Source of the DNA: CAZJRB01 sp964547995 | GTDB taxonomy: Bacteria; Planctomycetota; Planctomycetia; Pirellulales; Thermoguttaceae | Length of the DNA stretch: 11,207 nt | Direction: 5' to 3' | NCBI GenBank assembly: GCA_964547995.1 | Contig: CAZJRB010000166.1 | Span: 1-11,207, forward strand | Shown: one piece after another, positions 1-5,033 of the stretch | Layout of the letters: every line of letters begins with the position of its first letter | Numbering within the stretch: position 1 is the first letter of the stretch | Notes under the pieces: generated by a model | What the model saw: only the letters and a program-made list of their open reading frames with translations | Databases searched by the model: none | Told to the model about the DNA's origin: nothing | Program-made: the position numbers and the translations under genes

Positions 1-1
1 C

Positions 2-1108
2 AACGGACCGGGGGATTCCTTGCTCTTTTTATGGTCGAACGCGGACGCCAAAGGAGCCTGCGGCAGCATGTATCGCCTCGACCCCGATGGGCGCGGCGGC
101 TACACCCGCCACGAGGATGTCCGGCTCGCCCCGGTCGTTCAAGAGGAATTGGGCGTCTATCCGAGTTTCATTCTCGGATCATACAGCTATGTGCAGCCTG
201 TACGTAATCCCGTAACTCGCCATATCAATCACCTGGTTGGCCTCTATGTGCAATTGCAGCACGGCAAACACTCCTATCCGACTTGGTCGGACAAGAAGAT
301 CTACATGGGCGGGCTCTTCGCGATTCGCGACGAGAAAGGACGGTACACGATCAACGAAGTAAACGGGCGCCACAACGGCAGCGACACTCCGTTGACCGCC
401 GTGAGGGCCATCGAACCGTCCCCCTTCCGTAATGACACGGACGTCTACTTCGGCGGACATGATTGTGCATTCAGGAGGTCGACGGATTTCGCCTGGATGT
501 ACAAGGCCCCGCTGCGAACGGTGCTCGGCCTTCCGCTGGCCAAGACGCCGGTCGCTCGTGTGCCCAAGACGCCGGTTCCGCCTGCGAGCAAGGCGCCGGT
601 CCCGTCACCGGTCGAGCAGCAAAAGGCCGTTACCCATCTCGGCGAGATCTACGATTTCGCCAAAGCCCAGACGGACGAGCAGAAACGAGAACTTATTGAG
701 GTACTCTTGGGTGCGGCCCGCGAAACCAATGAGCCTGCGGAAACATTTGCCCTCTTGCGTAAGGCCATGGAACTCGCCCGCGATGCCGGCGACGCAGTGT
801 TGATGTGCGAAATCATCGATCGTATCGCCGACAGCTTCCAGATCGATCCGCTGGTCATCCAGGGCAAGATGCTACAATCGGTCGCTGCCAAAGCCACTAC
901 GGCCGCGAGAATCGAATCGCTCGTAAGAGCGTCGAATGCCTACATCGATCGGGCCGTTGCACAGAAGCGATTCGACTATGCCGAAAGCATCGCCTCGCTC
1001 GCCTACCGCACATCCCAAACCGCCGCCGGTAAGCAATTCCGCGAAAAGACCCTCGATCGCTTCAGCGAAGTGCGGCGACTTCGCGCCGACCATGAGAAGA
1101 ATAAATGA
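2..1108 (+). CDS. Hypothetical protein with C-terminal planctomycete helical module, 5' end outside the window
   Basis: The frame is open from base 2 (codons NGPGDSLLFLW...) to a TGA at 1106-1108, so the true start is probably upstream; the TTG at 20 is only the first start-like codon inside. Numbered from that TTG, residues 1-165 form an aromatic- and Gly-rich region (YMGGLFAIRDEKGRY, YFGGHDCAF, FAWMYKAPL) that I do not recognise; it could be beta-propeller-like, but that is a guess. Residues 173-198 are a Pro-rich linker with repeated KTPV/KAPV units. Residues 205-355 are alpha-helical and align with residues 365-520 of the protein at 5034-7748 (LLRKAMELA against LLRNAMELA, KGQMLRTFAGKA against QGKMLQSVAAKA, RFDYAESIASLAY against RYDYALAAAKLTY). 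The helical module stops at LRADHEKNK, where the other copy continues for over 100 residues, so this copy is short. Function is unknown; the common module suggests the same extracytoplasmic system. Confidence 0.75.
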   Translation, partial: NGPGDSLLFLWSNADAKGACGSMYRLDPDGRGGYTRHEDVRLAPVVQEELGVYPSFILGSYSYVQPVRNPVTRHINHLVGLYVQLQHGKHSYPTWSDKKIYMGGLFAIRDEKGRYTINEVNGRHNGSDTPLTAVRAIEPSPFRNDTDVYFGGHDCAFRRSTDFAWMYKAPLRTVLGLPLAKTPVARVPKTPVPPASKAPVPSPVEQQKAVTHLGEIYDFAKAQTDEQKRELIEVLLGAARETNEPAETFALLRKAMELARDAGDAVLMCEIIDRIADSFQIDPLVIQGKMLQSVAAKATTAARIESLVRASNAYIDRAVAQKRFDYAESIASLAYRTSQTAAGKQFREKTLDRFSEVRRLRADHEKNK

Positions 1109-1128
1109 AGCCCATTCGCTGAACGTGC

Positions 1129-1157
1129 CTGGCACTATCATGCTGGCCATCTATAAT
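1129..1157 (+). promoter_or_regulatory. Candidate sigma-70-like promoter of the ankyrin gene
   Basis: CTGGCA (1129-1134, four of six matches to TTGACA) is followed after 17 bases by a perfect TATAAT (1152-1157). The -10 box ends 29 bases before the ATG at 1187. The upstream gene ends at 1108, so the promoter lies in the 78-base gap and would make the ankyrin gene an independent transcription unit. Seen by eye only. Confidence 0.5.
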
Positions 1158-1186
1158 ACTGGTTCAGCTCCGTTCGAGAGACGATT

Positions 1187-2383
1187 ATGGCCGAAGAATT
1201 CGACCCCTACTACAAGTGGCTTGCCATCGCGCCCGAAGATCAGCCGCCCGACCAGTACCGTCTGCTGGGCGTGCGGACTTTCGAGGACGACCTCGAGGTA
1301 ATCGAGGCCGCCGCCAACCAGCGAATGGGCCACCTGCGGACCTACCAGTCCGGCAAGCACTCGGCCCAGTCGCAGAAACTACTCAACGAGGTCGCCGCCG
1401 CCAAGATCGTACTGCTGAACCCAGAGAAGAAGGCCGAATACGACAAAGAGTTGGAATCGAAGGACGCGCCGGCCCTTCGGGTAGCCGTTCCACTGGCGGA
1501 CGAGCCCGAACCGCCAGATCCACCACCGGTAGCGGTCCCCAACTTCAGCACGCCGGCGCCAACGTCGCGTTTGTCGACCAGGCGCCGGCCAGGCAAAAAG
1601 CCGTCGATTGTGCCAGTGTTGTTCGGAATTGCAGCCGTGGCGCTGGTCGCTGTGGCAGCATTCATTTTGACACAGGACACGGACAACAGGAAAGCGGCGA
1701 CCCGGCCGCGGCCCTCTCAACCGGCGGCCGAGGCACCGCCGAAAAACGCACAGCCCACAGACGTCCCCAGCGAACCACCCGTTTCGCCGCCGGACAAGCT
1801 GCCGGACAAGCTGCCTCCGTTGCAGCCACTGATACCGCCGCCAGGCCAAGACCCGCTGTTCGAGCCGCCGCGACAAGACCCGCTGATGCCGCCGCCGGGG
1901 CCGGAGCCAGAGACACCGACGACGAATATTTGGATCGCCGCACTACAAGGCAACGCAGAAGTCGTTCGGCAGAATATTACGGCCGCCGCCGATGTGAACG
2001 GCAGGGCGACCGAAGGCAATACGCCCCTTTTTCTTGCGGCACTCCACGGACAAACCGAGGCAGCCCGAGTACTCCTCGAGCACGGCGCCGACCCGGACAT
2101 CGGGAACAACGACGGAAACACGCCCCTGCACATGGCAGCCTTTTTCGCTCATCCCAGATTCGTCGCGTTGTTGATTCAGAAGGGGGCGGATGTCAACGTG
2201 AAGAACCATGACGGGAAGACCCCGGCGGATAATGTTGCCGGTCCGTGGAGCGATGGCTTGGCAGCCTTCTACTTGCGGATCGCCGGCGAGACAGGGATGG
2301 AACTCAATCTCGAACGAATCAAAGTGGCTCGCCTGGAGGCGGCCGAACTCCTCCGGAACGCCGGAGGCGAAACCGGCCGTTGA
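1187..2383 (+). CDS. Membrane protein: J-like module, one TM helix, Pro-rich linker, ankyrin repeats
   Basis: 398 aa. Residues 4-88 are the planctomycete J-like module (FDPYYKWLAIAPEDQPPD, then YRLLGV, ending LLNPEKKAEYD). It resembles DnaJ helices but lacks the HPD tripeptide, so Hsp70 stimulation is not expected. Residues 131-138 (TRRRPGKK) are basic and precede a single TM helix at about 141-162; by the positive-inside rule the J-like module is cytoplasmic and the rest external. Residues 170-245 are a low-complexity Pro-rich spacer with short DNA repeats, including a doubled PDKL unit. Residues 247-345 hold about three ankyrin repeats (NTPLFLAALHGQTEAARVLL, then EHGADPDI; NTPLHMAAF; GADVNVKNHDGKTPADN), and a helical tail (RLEAAELLRNAGG) closes the array. 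Ankyrin repeats normally bind proteins. ATG 1187 is chosen because the module begins right after it; there is no strong Shine-Dalgarno. A partner cannot be named. Its module matches the gene at 5034, from which its DNA has diverged much more than the two SUMF1 copies have. Confidence 0.85.
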   Translation: MAEEFDPYYKWLAIAPEDQPPDQYRLLGVRTFEDDLEVIEAAANQRMGHLRTYQSGKHSAQSQKLLNEVAAAKIVLLNPEKKAEYDKELESKDAPALRVAVPLADEPEPPDPPPVAVPNFSTPAPTSRLSTRRRPGKKPSIVPVLFGIAAVALVAVAAFILTQDTDNRKAATRPRPSQPAAEAPPKNAQPTDVPSEPPVSPPDKLPDKLPPLQPLIPPPGQDPLFEPPRQDPLMPPPGPEPETPTTNIWIAALQGNAEVVRQNITAAADVNGRATEGNTPLFLAALHGQTEAARVLLEHGADPDIGNNDGNTPLHMAAFFAHPRFVALLIQKGADVNVKNHDGKTPADNVAGPWSDGLAAFYLRIAGETGMELNLERIKVARLEAAELLRNAGGETGR

Positions 2384-2464
2384 CCGAAGAACATTCGTTG
2401 CTCCGCGGGCTCCGAATCCTGCGATAGGGTGGAGATCCAAGCCTGCTACGACCACAGGCTAGAC

Positions 2465-2487
2465 CGCGTCGGTAGGATCGGCCGCGG
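2465..2487 (+). repeat. 23-base dispersed intergenic repeat, copy 1
   Basis: Starts CGCGTCGGTAGGATCG, then G, then CCGCGG. It matches 10451-10473 at 22 of 23 positions, the sole difference being G here against A there. Both copies lie in non-coding DNA in the same orientation, about 8 kb apart. The motif is weakly self-complementary (GTCG...CGAC in copy 2). Identity as a mobile-element scrap, a protein site or a small repeat family is unknown. Confidence 0.55.
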
Positions 2488-2498
2488 GCAGTTTGGGG

Positions 2499-2510
2499 GG
2501 CTAGCTAGCC
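2499..2510. repeat. Perfect 12-base palindrome
   Basis: GGCTAGCTAGCC reads identically on both strands. It lies about 280 bases before the sigma gene start. It could be an operator or chance. Confidence 0.35.
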
Positions 2511-2595
2511 TGCTTGGGTGCATCACCTCCGCGCGCAAGGGTAGGTCAGGTCGCCGGGGAGACGGGCAATCCCCCCCGTTGGCATGTCGCGTCCG

Positions 2596-2618
2596 GGTTA
2601 CATGTCCGCCATGTAACC
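2596..2618. promoter_or_regulatory. Inverted repeat with 9-base arms, possible operator
   Basis: GGTTACATG (2596-2604), a five-base spacer, and CATGTAACC (2610-2618) form a perfect inverted repeat. It ends eight bases before the duplicated TATAAT segment. Its right arm contains GTAACC, which resembles the AAC core often seen in ECF -35 elements, so it could be an operator or part of an autoregulated promoter. There is no T-run after it, so a terminator is unlikely. Confidence 0.5.
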
Positions 2619-2626
2619 ATCGTCCT

Positions 2627-2666
2627 TATATATAATGTGGGCACTGTATATATAATGTGGGCACTG
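2627..2666 (+). promoter_or_regulatory. Perfect 20-base tandem duplication with two TATAAT boxes; candidate sigma-gene promoter
   Basis: The unit (TATATATAATGTGGGCACTG) occurs at 2627-2646 and again, base for base, at 2647-2666. Each copy has a perfect TATAAT, at 2631-2636 and 2651-2656, 20 bases apart. Matching -35 boxes are poor, so an activator or an atypical sigma may be needed. It lies 125 bases before the chosen sigma start at 2792 in otherwise GC-rich DNA. The repeat is certain; promoter function is inferred. Confidence 0.6.
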
Positions 2667-2791
2667 TTTTTGAGGGCTGCGCGGCCCCGGCTTTTCGTCT
2701 CGCCGCCCCTAGCTGCGTCGATTGTAGAACGGTTGCATGTTTCATCCGTTTGGTCATGCACCCAATGACTCTTGAATTGCGGCGTCAATCA

Positions 2792-3343
2792 ATGACCAAG
2801 ACAAGCACATCAAACCCCGATCCCAACGACCAGACCGGCCGCTTCGTACGACTGTTGGGCGAGCACGAGCGAAATCTGCGTGCCTATGTTCTTAGCCTGG
2901 TTCCCCACTGGGCCGATGCCGACGAGATCGTGCAGCAGACCCGGGTCAGGATTTGGGAGCAATTTGACCAATATGATCCATCGAAGGATTTCGGCGCGTG
3001 GTCCCGTTCCATCGCCTACTATCTTGTCCTGGCGATGCGCGAGAAGGCCGGGCGCTATCCCCAGCTTCGCAGCGAGGAGTTCCTCGGAAGCGTTTCTCGC
3101 CAGTTCGAACAAGCCGCGCCTCGGTCGGGCGGCTTTCGCAGTGCGCTGGCGGCCTGCCTACAGAAGCTCGACACGGCCCGTCGCGGGCTGATCATGCGTT
3201 TCTATGGCGGGACGGAAACAATGAGCGACATCGCCGCTGATATGGGGCTGTCTACTGGCACCGTGAAAGTGCGGATCCACCGTACTCGATTGGCGCTGGC
3301 GGATTGTATGAAACAGACGATGCACCGGGAGGGCAGCGAATGA
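2792..3343 (+). CDS. ECF RNA polymerase sigma factor (Rhodopirellula/Verrucomicrobium type)
   Basis: 183 aa from ATG 2792. Residues 17-85 form region sigma-2 (FVRLLGEHERNLRAYVLSLV, DADEIVQQTRVRIWEQFDQY, DFGAWSRSIAYYLVLAMREK); residues 117-172 form sigma-4 with a helix-turn-helix (LIMRFYGGTETMSDIAADMG, then LSTGTVKVRIHRTRLAL). No sigma-3 is present, as expected for ECF factors, and length is normal. The open frame extends up to ATG 2657, but those extra residues look like non-coding DNA and overlap the duplicated TATAAT segment; ATGs at 2756 and 2765 are possible alternatives. None has a good Shine-Dalgarno. The stop overlaps the next start as ATGA, the classic sigma/anti-sigma arrangement with translational coupling. 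It would direct RNA polymerase to a stress or surface-signal regulon, possibly including its own promoter; the regulon cannot be read from the sequence. Confidence 0.9.
   Translation: MTKTSTSNPDPNDQTGRFVRLLGEHERNLRAYVLSLVPHWADADEIVQQTRVRIWEQFDQYDPSKDFGAWSRSIAYYLVLAMREKAGRYPQLRSEEFLGSVSRQFEQAAPRSGGFRSALAACLQKLDTARRGLIMRFYGGTETMSDIAADMGLSTGTVKVRIHRTRLALADCMKQTMHREGSE
3327..3333 (+). promoter_or_regulatory. Ribosome binding site fixing the FecR/SUMF1 start
   Basis: GGGAGGG lies six bases before ATG 3340. It favours 3340 over the earlier in-frame ATG at 3304, which has no such site and sits inside the sigma gene. Confidence 0.65.
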
Positions 3344-4965
3344 ACCACCTCTCTGAGTCCGACGCTCTGCGCAGCGAAGTCTACGAACTCGCCGCTGCCT
3401 GTCTAGCCGAGGAGTTGACCGATCAGCAGGAGCAACGACTCCACGATCTTGTCAGTGAAAACCCCGACGCCAGTCGGCACTACGTCCGCTTCATTTCCGA
3501 CACGCTCGAACTCTCGGCCATGGCGGGCCGAATGGAACTGCCGCGCGGCAAGGACGATGCACCGGAAGAAACGGCTGTCTCCGGTGATCCTACTTCTAGC
3601 GACCCTGCATCTAGCGATCCGTTGCCGGATACGCAGCCGCGTCGAGAAACCCCGAAACGACAGACTCGCTGGTGGATTACGGTCTCCGCCGCCGCAGCGG
3701 TCATTATGGCCGTGCTCGGTTGGCAGTTGCTGCCGATAGGATATCCGGCACCGGTGGCGTCAGGTTCCTACCGCGTTGTCGGGGGCGAAGCGATAGGCCG
3801 CGGTGTGACGCTGACTACCGAAGAGGAAGAGGCCAAGCTGGTGCTGGGCGGCTACTGCGAGGTGACCATCGAGCCTCATAGCGAAGCGACGATCGAAGGG
3901 GACAAAGGGGAAGAGTGTGTCGTTCTGCAGCGAGGAGGCGTAGTGTGTGACGTCAACCGGAGCGTAGGGGCATTCCGCGTCCGCACAGAGCTGGGAACGG
4001 TCGCAGTGACCGGAACGAAGTTCGAAGTGAAACTCCTCGAAAAGACAGGATCCGTTGGGAAGAACACGAAGGAGCTACTGGTTCGCGTTATCGAGGGGTC
4101 CGTATTGGTCTCTGGAGCCACAAAGGACACTGCTGTCAAAGAGGGAGAGGAACGCGTATTCCCCGCGTTGCAACCAACGCGGCCCCCGAGACTCGAAAAG
4201 GAGTTGGCGATCGACCTGGGCGATGGTGTCGAGATAAAATTCGTCCTGATTCCGGCGGGCGAGTTTATGATGGGGTCATCGGATGCGCAGCGCCAACTGG
4301 CCTTAGAACAAACCGGGGCCGACCAGTGGGCGGCTGAACGAATTCCGACCGAAGGGCCACAGCACAAGGTGAAGATCACGAAACCGTTCTATCTGGGCAA
4401 GTACGAGGTGACCCAAGAGCAGTGGCAGGCGGTGATGGGCAACAACCCGACCGCCTCCAGCTTCAAAGGCCCTATGAATCCGGTTGCCGTGCGCTGGGAG
4501 GACGTTGAGGGTTTTGTCGCCAAGCTCAACGCTGCGTTTGAGAAGAAAGGGATGGTGTTTGGTTTGCCAACCGAAGCCCAATGGGAATACGCATGTCGGG
4601 CAGGAACAACAACGGCGTATTCCTTCGGCGATCATGCGGCACAGCTTGCCCAGCATGGCTGGTCCAAGGCCAATTCGGGTGGAACGTCACACCCGGTTGG
4701 GCAAGGAAAACCGAATGCTTGGGGGCTGTACGATATGCACGGAAACGTATGGGAATGGTGTTCGGATTGGTACGGTACGGACTATTATGCGAAGTCGCCG
4801 CCGGCTGATCCGACGGGACCGGCTACAGGTTCTTCCCATATAATTCGCGGGGGCAGTTGGAACCACTCTCCGAAGCGCTGTAGGACAGCGTTTCGTCACC
4901 ACGCCCAGTATGGCAACCGGCAGGACTTTGGGCTCCGGCTGACCTTGGTTCTGGAGGGCAAGTAA
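3340..4965 (+). CDS. Membrane FecR-like putative anti-sigma factor with C-terminal SUMF1 domain
   Basis: 541 aa from ATG 3340. Residues 10-62 are a helical cytoplasmic segment (YELAAACLAEELTDQQEQRL, NPDASRHYVRF) of the type at the N-terminus of planctomycete FecR regulators, the likely sigma-binding part. Residues 80-98 are a Ser/Asp/Pro spacer. A basic stretch (RRETPKRQTR) precedes a TM helix at about 111-130, giving an N-in topology. Residues 145-275 form a FecR-like beta-rich domain (CEVTIEPHSEATIEG, GTVAVTGTKFEV, VRVIEGSVLV). Residues 287-541 are a SUMF1/FGE-like C-type-lectin fold (LIPAGEFMMGSSD, KYEVTQEQW, LPTEAQWEYACRAGTTTAYS, WGLYDMHGNVWEWCSDWYG, IIRGGSWNHSPKRC, FGLRLTLV). Against the FGE pair Cys336/Cys341, the first position is His506-equivalent in GGSWNH and only the second Cys (Cys514) is present, so formylglycine formation is unlikely. 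It overlaps the sigma gene by four bases. A signal-sensing anti-sigma role is inferred from gene order and domains. Confidence 0.88.
   Translation: MNHLSESDALRSEVYELAAACLAEELTDQQEQRLHDLVSENPDASRHYVRFISDTLELSAMAGRMELPRGKDDAPEETAVSGDPTSSDPASSDPLPDTQPRRETPKRQTRWWITVSAAAAVIMAVLGWQLLPIGYPAPVASGSYRVVGGEAIGRGVTLTTEEEEAKLVLGGYCEVTIEPHSEATIEGDKGEECVVLQRGGVVCDVNRSVGAFRVRTELGTVAVTGTKFEVKLLEKTGSVGKNTKELLVRVIEGSVLVSGATKDTAVKEGEERVFPALQPTRPPRLEKELAIDLGDGVEIKFVLIPAGEFMMGSSDAQRQLALEQTGADQWAAERIPTEGPQHKVKITKPFYLGKYEVTQEQWQAVMGNNPTASSFKGPMNPVAVRWEDVEGFVAKLNAAFEKKGMVFGLPTEAQWEYACRAGTTTAYSFGDHAAQLAQHGWSKANSGGTSHPVGQGKPNAWGLYDMHGNVWEWCSDWYGTDYYAKSPPADPTGPATGSSHIIRGGSWNHSPKRCRTAFRHHAQYGNRQDFGLRLTLVLEGK
4561..4820 (+). 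repeat. SUMF1 duplication, copy 1 of the near-identical core
   Basis: This 260-base coding stretch matches 7347-7606 with five mismatches by my count (about 98%). The preceding SUMF1 part (about 4197-4560) is also clearly related, with small indels near 4450 and 4490. After 4820 identity falls sharply, to about 80% plus a codon indel, up to the stop. The level of identity exceeds that of the rest of the two genes, pointing to recent duplication or gene conversion. Confidence 0.85.
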
Positions 4966-5020
4966 TGAGGCAGAATTTATCGGACCTTCGATGCAGTTTC
5001 GCCGGAGGTTGGGAATAATC

Positions 5021-5027
5021 GAGGGAG
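5021..5027 (+). promoter_or_regulatory. Ribosome binding site of the J-like/SUMF1 gene
   Basis: GAGGGAG lies six bases before ATG 5034. No promoter or terminator is evident in the 68-base gap, so cotranscription with the sigma/FecR pair is likely. Confidence 0.6.
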
Positions 5028-5033
5028 AGCGAA

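Larger units (their letters stand above)
2384..2791. other. 408-base intergenic region rich in symmetric and repeated motifs
   Basis: No frame here shows recognisable protein. The region carries, in order, one copy of a 23-base motif also present at 10451, a 12-base palindrome, an inverted repeat with 9-base arms, and a 20-base tandem duplication with two TATAAT boxes; each is listed separately. G and C runs around 2494-2500 and 2571-2578 add local skew. I see no terminator with a T-run after the ankyrin gene. The region precedes the ECF sigma gene and is its likely control region. Confidence 0.6.

Noticed and set aside
1130..1145. TGGCAC...TGCT resembling a sigma-54 promoter
   Set aside because: The spacing between the GG and GC elements is one base short, and a better sigma-70-like promoter overlaps it.
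1216..2211. 331-codon open frame in another + frame
   Set aside because: It overlaps the J-like/ankyrin gene, whose frame gives clear domains; this one is Arg-rich, low-complexity shadow sequence.
2657..2791. N-terminal extension of the sigma factor from ATG 2657
   Set aside because: The extra 45 residues have no sigma-like character, begin within the tandem repeat with TATAAT boxes, and lack a ribosome binding site.
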